Below the pieces are notes generated by a model. It was given only the letters and a program-made list of their open reading frames with translations, was not told the DNA's origin and did not search any database. Below are positions 37,872 to 47,894 of a stretch of DNA of 64,000 bases, piece by piece (within the stretch, counting starts at the first letter, position 1; every line of letters begins with the position of its first letter). The position numbers and the translations under genes were made by a program. Source of the DNA: Oceaniradius stylonematis (GTDB taxonomy: Bacteria; Pseudomonadota; Alphaproteobacteria; Rhizobiales; Rhizobiaceae). The stretch is taken from positions 213,511 through 277,510 of the forward strand of contig NZ_QFWV02000001.1 in the NCBI RefSeq assembly GCF_003149475.2, written 5' to 3'.

Positions 37872-38714
37872 TCAGCGGCGCATGGCGACCGGCTCGGCCG
37901 GCGGTGTTGCGGCTTCGGGCGCCGCGTCGCCGGGTTTGGACGGTTCGCGCCACTGAAGACGCTTGTAGTCGAAGCCGAAACGCAGGGTCGGCTTGACGAT
38001 CTCGAAATAGGGCGAGGAATCGAAGTCGCGCGGCGTGAACAGCGAGTGATGGCGGATATGCATGATCTCGCGGCGCGAATAGTCCGAGACGGCACGGGCG
38101 CGCCCCCTGGCCAGCGTGATTTCGGGCAGGATCGGGTAACGGATCTCCTGGAACGCCTGGGCGATCAGCGTCGAACAGATGGCGCGGGTGGGATCGCCCG
38201 AACCGAACTGGATCATGCGGCGGCGCCAGCGCACCGGAACCGGCGGCGTCGGCAGGAAATAGCGCAGCATGTCCAGGATGTTCTTGTTGTCGTATTTCAG
38301 GCCGATCTTGCCGATCATGAAATCGACGACGACCTGCCGGTCGGACGGCGTCAGGCCGACGGGCCGGCAGATGCGCGTGTTGTAGGTCTCGTATTTCTCC
38401 AGCGGCTCGGCGGTGCAGCCCGTGCCCAGATTGACCTCGACCAGGCGCCTGCGGCGGCCCGAGGCGTCGACCTCGTCGATCGCGTCGCCGACATAGAGCG
38501 CCGCATGGCTCCAGGTCGACTGGGTCAGATATTTGATCGCCGCCGAAATCTGCCGGTTGCCCTCGACCAGCAGCACGTCGCCCGGCTCCAGCGTGCGGTA
38601 AAGCGTGTGCGGATCGGACGGCGTGTAGGGCCTGTAGCCCGATGATTCCGCTTCCAGCCGGCCCGCCAGCCAGTGCCCGATGTTGTCCAATATCGTATCG
38701 CGCTGTTCGGTCAT
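37872..38714 (-). CDS. YiiX-like permuted papain-fold (NlpC/P60) cysteine hydrolase
   Basis: 280-residue protein. The circularly permuted NlpC/P60 fold shows EPGDVLLVEGN, then the histidine in TWSHAALYVGD, and the catalytic cysteine later in RAICSTLIAQAF, an order typical of YiiX/YebB-like enzymes. There is no signal peptide. The C-terminal 30 residues are Pro/Ala-rich. Substrate is unknown; relatives are amidases or thioesterases acting on lipids or peptides. The start at 38714 (MTEQRD) is chosen over ATG 38735, but neither has a strong ribosome binding site. Confidence 0.8.
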   Translation of the reverse strand: MTEQRDTILDNIGHWLAGRLEAESSGYRPYTPSDPHTLYRTLEPGDVLLVEGNRQISAAIKYLTQSTWSHAALYVGDAIDEVDASGRRRRLVEVNLGTGCTAEPLEKYETYNTRICRPVGLTPSDRQVVVDFMIGKIGLKYDNKNILDMLRYFLPTPPVPVRWRRRMIQFGSGDPTRAICSTLIAQAFQEIRYPILPEITLARGRARAVSDYSRREIMHIRHHSLFTPRDFDSSPYFEIVKPTLRFGFDYKRLQWREPSKPGDAAPEAATPPAEPVAMRR

Positions 38715-38866
38715 CTCATTGCGCCCACACCGCATGCGCCCTGTCGCCGAAACAGCCTATCACCGCTTCGGTGAAACCTTGCTTAAACCCGATGCACATT
38801 GGCGTGAGCAAATTTGTGGCGGCGCGTGGCGTTGCGCGGCTTGCCCCCGGAGCGCGAAAGGCTTAG

Positions 38867-38883
38867 TTTAGAATTATTCCAAA
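38867..38883 (+). promoter_or_regulatory. Irr-binding iron control element (ICE) before mbfA
   Basis: TTTAGAATTATTCCAAA differs at one position from the palindromic Irr box TTTAGAA-N3-TTCTAAA of rhizobia. It ends 12 bp before the mbfA start codon, a position suited to repression by Irr under iron limitation. Confidence 0.8.
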
Positions 38884-38895
38884 TTGGTGATTTCC

Positions 38896-39879
38896 ATGCT
38901 CAACAAATTCTTCGTATCCAACCGGCGCGACTTCTCGTCCCTTTCCGAACAGGAAGTGCTTGCGCTTGCGATCTCGTCGGAAGAGGACGATGCGCGCATC
39001 TACCTGGCCTATGCGGACGGGTTGCGCGAGGACTATCCGCAATCAGCGAAGATCTTCGAGGACATGGCCGCCGAGGAAGGCGAGCACCGCACCCGGCTGA
39101 TCGAATTGCACAAGAAGCGCTTCGGCGACACCATTCCGCTGATCCGGCGCGAACATGTGCGCGGCTATTACGACCGCAAGCCGGACTGGCTGGTGCGTCC
39201 GCTGGGTCTCGACAAGGTGCGCGGCCAGGCCGCCGAGATGGAGGCGCAGGCGCAGCGCTTTTATCATCGCGCGGCGCAGCAGTGCACGGATGCGGACACG
39301 CGGGCGCTGCTCGGCGATCTGGCGCTCGCCGAGAGCGGGCACGAGCAAAAGGCGGTGCAGTTGGAAGCCGAGCATCTGCCAGAGGATGCGCGCCAGGAGG
39401 AGGACGATGCCGAGCGCAAGCAGTTCATTCTGACCTATGTGCAGCCCGGTCTCGCCGGGCTGATGGACGGATCGGTATCGACGCTGGCGCCGATCTTCGC
39501 CACCGCGTTCGCCACCCAGGACACATGGACGACTTTCCTGGTCGGCCTTGCCGCCTCGGTCGGCGCGGGCATTTCGATGGGCTTCACCGAGGTGGCCTCC
39601 GACGACGGCGTGATTTCCGGGCGCGGCTCGCCGATCAAGCGCGGGCTGGCAACCGGCATCATGACGACCGTCGGCGGCCTAGGCCATGCGCTGCCCTATC
39701 TGATCCCGCATTTCTGGACCGCGACGATCATCGCCATGGTCATCGTCGTCATCGAACTGTGGGCGATCACCTGGACGCAGAACCGCTTCATGGAAACGCC
39801 GTGGGGACGGGCGATCTTCCAGGTGGTGCTGGGCGGCGCGCTGGTCTTCGCCGCCGGCATGCTGATCGGCAATGCTTAG
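38896..39879 (+). CDS. mbfA: membrane-bound ferritin MbfA (erythrin-VIT1 fusion)
   Basis: 327-residue iron exporter/detoxifier. The N-terminal half is a ferritin-like four-helix domain with metal-binding SSEEDDARIYLAYADGL and MAAEEGEHRTRLIELH, and later LALAESGHEQKAV. The C-terminal half is a VIT1 transporter domain with several helices (LAGLMDGSVSTLAPIFATAF, GISMGFTEVASDDG). MbfA of Bradyrhizobium and Agrobacterium exports iron and protects from peroxide, and its gene is Irr-repressed; the ICE box here supports the same control. ATG 38896 is preferred to an in-frame TTG at 38884. Confidence 0.94.
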   Translation: MLNKFFVSNRRDFSSLSEQEVLALAISSEEDDARIYLAYADGLREDYPQSAKIFEDMAAEEGEHRTRLIELHKKRFGDTIPLIRREHVRGYYDRKPDWLVRPLGLDKVRGQAAEMEAQAQRFYHRAAQQCTDADTRALLGDLALAESGHEQKAVQLEAEHLPEDARQEEDDAERKQFILTYVQPGLAGLMDGSVSTLAPIFATAFATQDTWTTFLVGLAASVGAGISMGFTEVASDDGVISGRGSPIKRGLATGIMTTVGGLGHALPYLIPHFWTATIIAMVIVVIELWAITWTQNRFMETPWGRAIFQVVLGGALVFAAGMLIGNA

Positions 39880-40072
39880 CCGCCGCGCGGGCAGCGGCGC
39901 CCGGAGGTTAATGCGGCATTAACCAAGATGAACGATAGTGGTTGCATTGCGGGTTCGGGTGGTTCGGAGGGCGTCGAATCGGGTGATCCGTTCACGCCGA
40001 ATTCATCTGTAGCGGGCTAGTCTTGGACCCATCGCACACGGCAGGGGCGCCGTCAGAAAGGGGACAAGACCA

Positions 40073-40210
40073 ATGCGTGCCATCGAAGTCCAAATCCGGT
40101 CCATCCGCGAGTTCATCTGGCCGAGCTACCAGCCCGAGCGCCACTATATGCGCGGCCCCGGCCCGGCCTGCGCGCGGCGCGGCGGCGTCAACCTGATCGA
40201 CGCCGGCTGA
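40073..40210 (+). CDS. small ORF, unknown (45 aa)
   Basis: Short frame MRAIEVQIRSIREFIWPSYQ..., basic and Pro/Gly-rich, ending in NLIDAG. It has a plausible ribosome binding site (AAAGGGGAC, about 9 bp before ATG) and sits in a 380-bp gap between mbfA and the convergent BTLCP gene. I do not recognise a family. It may be a real small protein, or a chance frame. Confidence 0.4.
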   Translation: MRAIEVQIRSIREFIWPSYQPERHYMRGPGPACARRGGVNLIDAG

Positions 40211-40260
40211 TCACGGACCGAAGAACGGAAACGATCGCCGCACCTCGCGGCTGCCAGGGA

Positions 40261-40875
40261 TCAGCGCGCGGAGACGGTCGGCGCGGCGGGTTCGACCGAT
40301 CCGACGACCATCCGGTCGGGCATCTCGATCGACACCCAGTGCCCGGCATGACGCTCGGACTGGCGCTTGAGATAGGTGTACTCGGTGTCGCTCCAGAGCC
40401 GGACCTCGGACCTGAGATTGTCGAGGACGAAGTCGCCGCGGTCGGTGCGCACCGTCAGCACCGCGTGCCCCTCACCATCGGGCTTGCGCACGACGGTGAT
40501 CAGAAGGCCCGAGGGCGGCAATCCCTGGCCGATCAGCATCTGCCGCTTGAGCAGCACATAGTCCTCGCAATCGCCGGCCGCGTCGGGAAAGGTCCACACC
40601 TCCTCGCGGCCGTAAATGTCCATGTCGCTGCGCGGTTCGATCACCATGTTGACCGCCGAATTGACGTTGAGGATCTGCGCCCAGATCTCGCGCGTGATGG
40701 TGATCGGCTTGTAGGAACCGCGCTTCTGGCGGCATTCTTCGGTGTAAAGGCGGCAGAACTCGTAATGGCCGATCGGCTGGGAGGTCAGTCCGCCGGTCTT
40801 CATCGCGCCGGCATCGGCCGGTCCGGCCAACGCCGCCAAGCCCGCGGAAACCGCGGCAATCCACCCGAAACGCAT
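40261..40875 (-). CDS. bacterial transglutaminase-like cysteine proteinase (BTLCP, DUF920)
   Basis: 204-residue exported protein with a signal peptide (MRFGWIAAVSAGLAALAGPADAGA). The papain-like triad is visible as Cys in DAAGDCEDYVLLKR, His in GEGHAVLTV and Asp in FVLDNL. BTLCPs of Pseudomonas (LapG) cleave adhesins, but the rhizobial short forms have unknown targets. ATG 40875 starts the signal peptide; GGAGTGGGG lies upstream. Confidence 0.88.
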   Translation of the reverse strand: MRFGWIAAVSAGLAALAGPADAGAMKTGGLTSQPIGHYEFCRLYTEECRQKRGSYKPITITREIWAQILNVNSAVNMVIEPRSDMDIYGREEVWTFPDAAGDCEDYVLLKRQMLIGQGLPPSGLLITVVRKPDGEGHAVLTVRTDRGDFVLDNLRSEVRLWSDTEYTYLKRQSERHAGHWVSIEMPDRMVVGSVEPAAPTVSAR

Positions 40876-41015
40876 ACGCACGCGCCCCACTCCCTGTCCC
40901 GTTCGCCGGCGGGGTCTCACCGGTTAACAAACAGTTAATCACGCGGGCCGGCGACCGGCAACGGGCATAGGTTCACGGGTCGGTGACATGGTTAACGGTT
41001 GGGGGCGATGGACGG

Positions 41016-41543
41016 TCAGGGTGCCCAAAGGGCGGGGTCGTTCCAGGGCTCGGGCACCGAAAGCATGCCGCGCGGCGGCCTGGCGGCGGCGGCAAGGGCG
41101 AGCGACTGCCATGCGTCCCGCCATGAGACAGGCAGTTCGAACGGCGTTGCGACGCCGGTCTCGGGGGCAAAGCCGAAGCGGGCGTAATAGGCGGGATCGC
41201 CCAGGACGAAGACATGGGTGATGCCGGCCTGTCTCAGCCTTTCGCGGCCATCGCGGACGAGCGCGCTGCCGATCCCCTGCCCCTGCCGTGCGGATGCGAC
41301 GCCGAGCGGACCGAGGAGCGCAAGGCGCGCATCGGCATCGCTGAGGCCGCAATCGGTGAAGATGACATGTCCGACGAGCGCGCCGTCCTCCACCGCCACC
41401 AGCGACAGGACGCCGGACGGCATGTCCAGCAGCTTGCGAACCACCGGCAGCAGATCCTCGTCCGGAAAGGCATCGGGATAGAGCGCCTCGATGCCGTTGC
41501 GGTCGTCGGGCGCGCCCGGACGGATCGCGACGGATGCGGTCAT
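41016..41543 (-). CDS. GNAT-family N-acetyltransferase (YhbS-like)
   Basis: 175 residues with the acetyl-CoA pyrophosphate loop RQGQGIGSALV, preceded by LGPLGVASA, and the GNAT C-terminal segment VFVLGDPAYYARFGF. Matches the YhbS-type group of predicted acetyltransferases. The substrate is unknown. The gene lies 21 bp downstream of phaZ on the same strand. Confidence 0.88.
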   Translation of the reverse strand: MTASVAIRPGAPDDRNGIEALYPDAFPDEDLLPVVRKLLDMPSGVLSLVAVEDGALVGHVIFTDCGLSDADARLALLGPLGVASARQGQGIGSALVRDGRERLRQAGITHVFVLGDPAYYARFGFAPETGVATPFELPVSWRDAWQSLALAAAARPPRGMLSVPEPWNDPALWAP

Positions 41544-41564
41544 GAACAGTCAGACGAAACGCGA

Positions 41565-42827
41565 TCAGGCGACGGCCCTGATCTTGCCGCGGCGTTTGAC
41601 ATTGGACTGGGCGCGCATGAAGTTCAGCATGCGCGGGGCGACCTCGGTGCGGAAGCGCGAGCCGTTGAAGACGCCGTAATGGCCGACGCGCGGCTGCTCG
41701 TAATGAACCTTCATGTTTTCCGGCAGGCCGGTGCACAACGCATGTGCGGCCCTGGTCTGGCCGCGTCCGGTGATGTCGTCATTCTCGCCTTCGACGGTGA
41801 ACAGCGCCACGCGGCTGATGGCGCCCGGATCGACGGGCTCGCCGCGATGGGTCATCGTGCCCTTGGGCAGTGCATGCTCGATGAAGACGGTCTCGACGGT
41901 CTGGAGATAGAATTCCGCCGTCAGGTCCATGACGGCGAGATACTCGTCGTAGAACTCGCGGTGCTTTTCGGCCGAATCGCCATCGTCGCGCACCAGATGC
42001 ATGAAGAAGTCCTTCTGCGCGATCATGTGCCGGTCCATGTTCATCGACATGAAGCCGGTCAGCTGCAGAAAGCCCGGATAGACGGGCCGGCCGAATCCCG
42101 GATTGGGAAACGGCACATGCATGATGACATTGTCGCGGAACCAGTCGAGGTCCTTTTCCTCGGCCAGCTGGTTGACGGCGGTAGGATTGCAGCGCGTGTC
42201 GATCGGACCGCCCATCAGCGTCATCGAGGTCGGCGAATTGGGGCTGCCATGCTGCTCCATCACCGAGACCGCCGACAGCACCGGAACCGATGGCTGGCAA
42301 ACGCCGACAATGTGCGTGTCGGGGCCAAGATGGTTCAGCATCTCGATCAGATAGTCGATATAGTCGTCCAGATCGAAATGGCCCTCGGACATGGGCACGT
42401 GGCGCGCATCGACCCAGTCGGTGATGTAGACCTCGGCTTCCGGCAGGAAGCGTTCGACCGTGCCGCGCAGCAGCGTCGCATAGTGCCCCGACATGGGCGC
42501 GACCAGCAGAACGCGCGGGTCGGACGGGCGCGGCTTGGCGAGATCGCGCTGGAAATGCACCAGATTGCAGAACGGCTTGGACCAGACGGTGTTTTCCACC
42601 ACCGGCACCTGCTTGGCGTCGATCACGGTCTCGTCGAGATCGAAGGCCGGCTTGCCGTAGCGGCGCGTGGTGCGCTCGAAAACCTCGGCCCAGGCGGCGA
42701 CGGTGCGGCCGTAGCGCGTGCGGGAAACCGGGTTGAGCGGGTTCTGGTAGAACAGCCGGGTCGCGTCGGCGGCGGCGCGCCATGGCTGCATCACGGCATG
42801 ATTCAGTTCATACAAATGATAGAACAC
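41565..42827 (-). CDS. phaZ: intracellular polyhydroxyalkanoate depolymerase PhaZ
   Basis: 420-residue depolymerase that mobilises stored PHB. The family N-terminus (F)YHLYELNHAVMQPWR fixes the start at GTG 42827, preceded by GAGGAGAGGA. The nucleophile is the cysteine in GVCQPSVPVLSA, the lipase-box analogue of this family; VEGENDDITGRGQT and the histidine in RVGHYGVFNGSRF complete the alpha/beta-hydrolase triad. No PHB synthase is in the window. Confidence 0.93.
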   Translation of the reverse strand: MFYHLYELNHAVMQPWRAAADATRLFYQNPLNPVSRTRYGRTVAAWAEVFERTTRRYGKPAFDLDETVIDAKQVPVVENTVWSKPFCNLVHFQRDLAKPRPSDPRVLLVAPMSGHYATLLRGTVERFLPEAEVYITDWVDARHVPMSEGHFDLDDYIDYLIEMLNHLGPDTHIVGVCQPSVPVLSAVSVMEQHGSPNSPTSMTLMGGPIDTRCNPTAVNQLAEEKDLDWFRDNVIMHVPFPNPGFGRPVYPGFLQLTGFMSMNMDRHMIAQKDFFMHLVRDDGDSAEKHREFYDEYLAVMDLTAEFYLQTVETVFIEHALPKGTMTHRGEPVDPGAISRVALFTVEGENDDITGRGQTRAAHALCTGLPENMKVHYEQPRVGHYGVFNGSRFRTEVAPRMLNFMRAQSNVKRRGKIRAVA

Positions 42828-43079
42828 CTGTCGTCCTCTCCTCATGGGCCGTGCGGCGGCTTCTCATAGGGTCTTTATGCAGGCCGCTTCTTGTGCATGG
42901 CAACATTAAATCGATTGCACGCTAGCACTGGCTTCGCGGTTGCGAAATCGTGCTAACGTCTAGGTAGTGCCCAATCCCCTGCATTTCACGCACCATCGGG
43001 CCATTAGGCGGCGCATGTGTTAATGCGGCGTTAACTTCGGTTAACGAAAGGTGGCGGCGGGCCGCCGGCGCGGGCGCCA

Positions 43080-43373
43080 TCAGGCGTCGTGGCCCTCGAC
43101 GACGATGACTTCGCCCTCGGAAATCTCCTGCCGGATGGCCCGCGCCCCGGCGTAGGTGTCCGAATTGTAGCAGGCGAGCGCCGCCTCATAGGTGGGGAAT
43201 TCGATGACGACGTTGCGTTGCCGGCTGGCGCCTTCGGACGCCCCAATCGCGCCGCCGCGCACCAGGAATTTCGCGCCATGCTCCTGATAGGCGGGCGTGG
43301 CCGCCGACACATAGTCCTTGTAGCGTTCGGGGTCGTGCACGGTGATCCGCGCGACCCAATATCCCTTCGGCAT
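43080..43373 (-). CDS. DUF1330 family protein
   Basis: 97-residue ferredoxin-like (dimeric alpha/beta barrel) protein. The MPKGYWVARITVHDPERYKDYV start and RNVVIEFPTYEAALACYNSDTY segment are typical of DUF1330. Function unknown. ATG 43373 follows GGGGAG. It lies downstream of pyrF on the same strand. Confidence 0.9.
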   Translation of the reverse strand: MPKGYWVARITVHDPERYKDYVSAATPAYQEHGAKFLVRGGAIGASEGASRQRNVVIEFPTYEAALACYNSDTYAGARAIRQEISEGEVIVVEGHDA

Positions 43374-43468
43374 GGTTTGTCTCCCCTGATGACGCCACGG
43401 TTGCGCAACGGCCAGCAAATTCGGTCAGGCGGCCAAAAGCAAGCCCGCTCTGGGTCTGTTCAGACCAC

Positions 43469-44173
43469 CTAGCCTTCCGCGGCCGCGGCCATCTCGTCGA
43501 GGATCGCGGCGGCCGCCCCGGCGGGGTCGGGCGCGGCGATGATCGGCCGGGCCACGACCAGGTGGGTCGCGCCGGCGGCCATCGCTTGGGCCGGTGTGAC
43601 GACGCGCTTCTGGTCGCCTGCCGCGCTGCCGGCGGGCCGGATGCCGGGCGTGACGATCGCCATGCCCGGTCCGACCACATCGCGCACCGGCTCCGCCTCG
43701 GCCGCCGAACAGACGATGCCGCCCATGCCCGCGTCGCGCGCCTGGCGCGCCCGCTTCAGGACGAGACCGGCGGCATTGTCATGATAGCCGGCATCGGACA
43801 GGTCGTGATCGTCCATCGAGGTCAGGACGGTAACGGCGAGCAGCGTCAGATGGCTGCCCTGCGCCGCTTCGGCGGCGGCGGCCATCGCCTTGGGGTAGGC
43901 ATGGACGGTCAGCATGTCGACGCCCATCGCCGCCACGCTCTGGACGCCCTGCGCGACCGTGTTGTCGATGTCGAGCAGCTTCATGTCGAGGAACACGGAC
44001 TTGCCCGCCGCCTTCAGGCGGCGTGCCAGATCGAGCCCGCCCGCAAAGACGAGCCGGTAGCCGATCTTGTAGAAGGAGACGGTGTCCCCTAGCGTGTCGA
44101 CCATGGCCTCGGCATCGGCAACGGCCGGCAGATCGAGCCCGACGATCAGGCGATCACGCACCGCCGCGATCAT
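43469..44173 (-). CDS. pyrF: orotidine 5'-phosphate decarboxylase PyrF
   Basis: Last step of UMP synthesis. 234 residues, a TIM barrel with LIVGLDLP at the N-terminus, the catalytic DxKxxDI motif in [13 protein letters not shown] and the phosphate-binding VTPGIRPAG loop. Its ATG overlaps the stop of the FMN-reductase gene by four bases. Confidence 0.97.
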   Translation of the reverse strand: MIAAVRDRLIVGLDLPAVADAEAMVDTLGDTVSFYKIGYRLVFAGGLDLARRLKAAGKSVFLDMKLLDIDNTVAQGVQSVAAMGVDMLTVHAYPKAMAAAAEAAQGSHLTLLAVTVLTSMDDHDLSDAGYHDNAAGLVLKRARQARDAGMGGIVCSAAEAEPVRDVVGPGMAIVTPGIRPAGSAAGDQKRVVTPAQAMAAGATHLVVARPIIAAPDPAGAAAAILDEMAAAAEG

Positions 44174-44742
44174 GACCGTGCCCTGCCCTCGGTCAGGTTT
44201 TCCAGAAGCGACCGGCAGGTGTTTTGCAGCATTTTGAGCTGGCGCTCGTCGGCCGGCAGCCCGTCCTCGCCAAAGGCGGTTGCGGCGCGGCTGATACCGG
44301 CCTGTTCGGTGACGATCTGCGCGCCGACATTCATCAGCACCGAGCGGAGGTGATAAAGCCCGCGAATGCCGCCGAGCGCACCGTTGGATGCGGCGCCCAG
44401 CGCCACGGTCAGGCCCGCATAGGCCTTGATGTCCTTCGGCGCGAGACTGACCCAGTCGATCGCGTTCTTCAAAAGGGGCGGGATCGAGGAATTGTATTCG
44501 GGCGAGGCGATGAACAGTCCGTCATGGGCCGCAAACAGGCGTGCCAGCCGGACGGCGTTTTCCGGCACGCCCTTTTCGCTCTTCAGATCCTCATCAACCA
44601 GCGGCAACGGATAATCGCCCAGCGAGATCATCGTCGTCTCGGCGCCCATCTCGGCCAGCACCTTGTTGGCGGCCTGGGCGAGCGACACGTTGAACGAGCC
44701 GGATCGCACCGATCCGGCAAGCAGGAGGACTTTGGCGGGCAT
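44170..44742 (-). CDS. NADPH-dependent FMN reductase (flavodoxin-like fold)
   Basis: 190-residue flavoprotein. The FMN phosphate loop is [13 protein letters not shown] and the second flavin-contact loop is [20 protein letters not shown], as in the ArsH/YieF/chromate-reductase group. It probably reduces quinones, azo compounds or free FMN. Coupled to pyrF by an ATGA overlap and 69 bp behind pmtA. Confidence 0.92.
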   Translation of the reverse strand: MPAKVLLLAGSVRSGSFNVSLAQAANKVLAEMGAETTMISLGDYPLPLVDEDLKSEKGVPENAVRLARLFAAHDGLFIASPEYNSSIPPLLKNAIDWVSLAPKDIKAYAGLTVALGAASNGALGGIRGLYHLRSVLMNVGAQIVTEQAGISRAATAFGEDGLPADERQLKMLQNTCRSLLENLTEGRARS

Positions 44743-44811
44743 GGCGATCCTTCGAGGCGGTGAAAGACGGTGGGACGGTGCAGTGCAATAGACCGCAATC
44801 GGGGCCGGCGA

Positions 44812-45459
44812 TCAATCCGGGCGCGAATAAAGCCAAACACTGGCCGGCGGCAGGTTCCTGACGACCCTGGCGCTGCGGTGCATGCGCACGCGCGGATCGC
44901 TCGGCTGCAGCGGCGCCTTGGCCGAATAGGTGATCTGCACCATCGGGCGGCCGGGCGGCACGCGTCCGATCGCGCTCATCAGCAGCGCATCGCTGCGCTC
45001 CGGGCCAAAGCTGAGCAGGGGAATGCCGGAAATCACGCAATCGAACAGCGACACGCCCGTAGCGGCGAGCGTCGTGTCGAGATCGAAGGCATCGCCGTGG
45101 ATGACATTGACGCCCGGAAAGGCCTTCTCCAGATGCCGGCACAAGTCGGCCGATTGCTCGATCGCGTAAAGATCGCCAGGGGCGACGCCACGATCCAGTA
45201 TCGCGCGCGTGACGGGTCCGGTGCCCGGACCGAGCTCGAGGACCGGAAGGCCGGATCGGCAATCGATGGGGCGGGCCATTTCGACCGCGGTCTGGCGCGA
45301 TGTCGGCGTCACCGACGAAACCCGGCGCGGCGACCGGAACATGGCGGCGAGAAATTTCAGCCGGTCAGACAGTTCGCTGCGCTTGCGCCGGGACCGATCG
45401 GCGGCGTCGACGTCATCGTCGCCATCGCGGCGGGATGCGAAGTGGGGATCAGTCTCCAA
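44812..45459 (-). CDS. pmtA: phospholipid N-methyltransferase PmtA (rhizobial type)
   Basis: 215-residue SAM-dependent methyltransferase with motif [17 protein letters not shown] and the later ISGIPLLSF and [12 protein letters not shown] segments of PmtA. PmtA methylates phosphatidylethanolamine to phosphatidylcholine at the inner membrane. It lacks the phosphate-starvation motif context, lying directly behind dnaJ, whose 3' end it overlaps by 11 bp. A basic N-terminal extension (about 30 residues) precedes the domain. Confidence 0.87.
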   Translation of the reverse strand: METDPHFASRRDGDDDVDAADRSRRKRSELSDRLKFLAAMFRSPRRVSSVTPTSRQTAVEMARPIDCRSGLPVLELGPGTGPVTRAILDRGVAPGDLYAIEQSADLCRHLEKAFPGVNVIHGDAFDLDTTLAATGVSLFDCVISGIPLLSFGPERSDALLMSAIGRVPPGRPMVQITYSAKAPLQPSDPRVRMHRSARVVRNLPPASVWLYSRPD

Positions 45460-46582
45460 GGTCGAAAAAGTCCTTCATGCGGGTGAAGAAGCCGCTCGAC
45501 TGGGGGCTGTTCTCCTTGGCCGAAATGTCCTCGAACTCGGTGAGCAGTTCGCGCTGGCGCTTTGACAGGTTCTGCGGCGTCTCGACGGCGATCTGGATGT
45601 AGAGATCGCCCATCTGGGCCTGCCGCATCACCGGCATGCCCTTGCCCTTCAACCGGAACTGGCGGCCCGACTGGGTGCCCTCGGGCACCTTCACGCGGGT
45701 TTGCGAGCCATCGAGCGTGCCCACTTCAAACTGGCCGCCGAGCGCAGCCGTGGTCATCGAAATGGGCACCTTGCAGTAAAGGTCGGCACCGTCGCGCTGG
45801 AAGAATTCGTGCGGCCGCACCGAGATGAAGATGTAGAGGTCGCCGGCAGGGCCGCCGCGGAAGCCGGCTTCGCCTTCGCCGGCGAGGCGAATGCGCGTGC
45901 CGTCCTCGATGCCGGCGGGAATGTTGACCGAAAGCGAGCGTTCCTGGGTGACGCGCCCGTGGCCCGAGCAGGTCTCGCACGGATCGGTGATGATTTCGCC
46001 GCGGCCATTGCAGGCCGGACATGTGCGCTCGACGGAAAAGAACCCTTGCGCGGCGCGGACCCGGCCGGCGCCGTTGCAGGTCGTGCACGTCGCCGGACTG
46101 GTGCCCGGCTTGGCGCCCGATCCCGAACAGGTCTCGCAGGTGGCCGAAGTCGGCACGCGGATCTGCGCGGTCTTGCCGGCAAAGGCCTCCTCCAGCGTGA
46201 TTTCGAGATTGTAGCGCAGATCGGCGCCGCGCTCGCGGCCGCCCGGACCGCGCCGGGCGCGCCCGCCGCCCATCATCTCCCCGAAAATGTCCTCGAATAT
46301 GTCGGCAAAGCCGCCGGCGCCGGCACCGCCGAAGCCGCCTGCGCCGCCCATTCCGCCGTTTTCGAACGCGGCATGGCCGAACCGGTCATAGGCGGCGCGC
46401 TTCTGCGGGTCCTTGAGCGTCTCGTAGGCTTCGTTGGCTTCCTTGAATTTTACCTCGGCTGCGCTGTCGCCGGGATTGCGGTCGGGATGATATTTCATCG
46501 CCAGCTTCCGGTAGGCGCTTTTGAGCGCCTTTTCGTCGGCATCGCGCGATACGCCCAATGTCTCGTAGAAATCGGCCTTCAT
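45449..46582 (-). CDS. dnaJ: molecular chaperone DnaJ (Hsp40)
   Basis: 377-residue cochaperone of DnaK. The J domain at residues 1-70 has the HPD motif (KYHPDRNPG), followed by a Gly-rich linker, four CxxCxGxG zinc repeats ([32 protein letters not shown]) and the C-terminal substrate domains. ATG 46582 ([11 protein letters not shown]) is the family N-terminus, preceded by a weak ribosome binding site. Unusually it is not next to dnaK but heads a dnaJ-pmtA-FMN reductase-pyrF run. Confidence 0.97.
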   Translation of the reverse strand: MKADFYETLGVSRDADEKALKSAYRKLAMKYHPDRNPGDSAAEVKFKEANEAYETLKDPQKRAAYDRFGHAAFENGGMGGAGGFGGAGAGGFADIFEDIFGEMMGGGRARRGPGGRERGADLRYNLEITLEEAFAGKTAQIRVPTSATCETCSGSGAKPGTSPATCTTCNGAGRVRAAQGFFSVERTCPACNGRGEIITDPCETCSGHGRVTQERSLSVNIPAGIEDGTRIRLAGEGEAGFRGGPAGDLYIFISVRPHEFFQRDGADLYCKVPISMTTAALGGQFEVGTLDGSQTRVKVPEGTQSGRQFRLKGKGMPVMRQAQMGDLYIQIAVETPQNLSKRQRELLTEFEDISAKENSPQSSGFFTRMKDFFDLGD

Positions 46583-46701
46583 CTTGGTCCAGTTCACATC
46601 TGCGCGCGGCTGTGCAGGCGTCCGCATGGCGGACGCGCCCTCTCGTGCACAGCAGATAGTCGGTGCCGCGGGAAAATTCCAGCCGTTGCCGCAATTCCGT
46701 T

Positions 46702-47814
46702 TCAGGCGCGGGCCGGCTGCACTGCTTTCCGCTGCCTGTCGCCCAGCGCCATGATCGCGCGGGCGGCCGGCGTTTCGAAAAAGCGCAGCGACAGGGCGGC
46801 CACGACGAAGGTGGCGACGACCGGGACGGCTGCGAACAGGTAGAACAAAGTCGTCTCGGGAGCGCCGAACGCCAGCTTCCACACGCCCGAGAAGAACAGC
46901 GTCTCCATGACCGGATGCCACATGTAGATGCCGTAGGAGAGAATGGTGACCGGCGCGAGCCCCGTCAGGAGGGAGCTGGCGCTGTCCGGCTGGCGCTCGA
47001 CCAGCGCAACGCAGACGATGGCGCAGCCGATCAGCGCCAGCGCCACATAGGTGCCCATGCCGGCGAACATGGTGACGATAGACAGGCCGAGAAACATCCA
47101 GCCGGCCGGACGCGAACCCAACCGGGCCGGGAGGCGTCCGACGATGCGGAACAGGATCGCGCCGAAGGTGAAATCGGCGAAGATGCGCCCGGCGCCCCAG
47201 CTTTTGGCATCATACCAGGTCTGGGAATAGTCGGTGGCGTCGCGGCTTGCCCATTCGAGCCCGGCGAGCGTGAGGGCGAGCACGGCGACCAGACCGGCAA
47301 GGCCCATGCGCAGACCCGCAAATGCCAGCACCGGCAGCATCAGATAGGCGAACCATTCGCCCGACAGCGACCAGGACACATAGTTGAAGGTCAGCGTGTC
47401 GTGCACGCCCCATGCCTGCAGCAGGAACAGGTTGGTCAAAAGCTGGCTCATGTCGTAGCGGCTGTCGATGCCGCCCGCCTCGATCAGCCCGGCATGGGCG
47501 GCCATGCCGACGGCGGCGAAGAAGCCCAGCGTTGCCAGATGCAGCGGGTAGAGCCGCGAAAGGCGCCGCAGGACGAAGCGGCCGTAGGCGCCGCGAGTCA
47601 AAACACGATCATGATAGCGCTCATAGATCAGGAAGCCGGACAGGACGAAGAACATGTCGAGCAGCGGGTTCATGTGCTCGAACCAGGTGGTCAGCGCATC
47701 GTCATGGGGCGCCGAGAACGAGAAGTGATAGCCCATCACCAGCATGGCGGCCAAAAGCCGCCATACCGCGAATGTGCCGTAGTCGGGATATCGTCGCGCC
47801 GCACTTGCCGTCAT
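46702..47814 (-). CDS. acyltransferase 3 family membrane protein (OafA/YrhL-like)
   Basis: 370-residue membrane protein with about ten helices. The first cytoplasmic motif is [19 protein letters not shown], with the catalytic histidine in YHF, followed by [15 protein letters not shown]. Such proteins O-acylate polysaccharides or lipids using acyl-CoA. ATG 47814 is used because upstream residues are not hydrophobic or conserved. The C-terminal half ends in helices and a short basic tail. Confidence 0.88.
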   Translation of the reverse strand: MTASAARRYPDYGTFAVWRLLAAMLVMGYHFSFSAPHDDALTTWFEHMNPLLDMFFVLSGFLIYERYHDRVLTRGAYGRFVLRRLSRLYPLHLATLGFFAAVGMAAHAGLIEAGGIDSRYDMSQLLTNLFLLQAWGVHDTLTFNYVSWSLSGEWFAYLMLPVLAFAGLRMGLAGLVAVLALTLAGLEWASRDATDYSQTWYDAKSWGAGRIFADFTFGAILFRIVGRLPARLGSRPAGWMFLGLSIVTMFAGMGTYVALALIGCAIVCVALVERQPDSASSLLTGLAPVTILSYGIYMWHPVMETLFFSGVWKLAFGAPETTLFYLFAAVPVVATFVVAALSLRFFETPAARAIMALGDRQRKAVQPARA

Positions 47815-47894
47815 CGGCCGTCCTGTAGCGCAAACGGACGCCGAAATCGCCGGGAACCGCGCGCTACGGTTAACCGGGCGCGGCCCGTTTTCCG

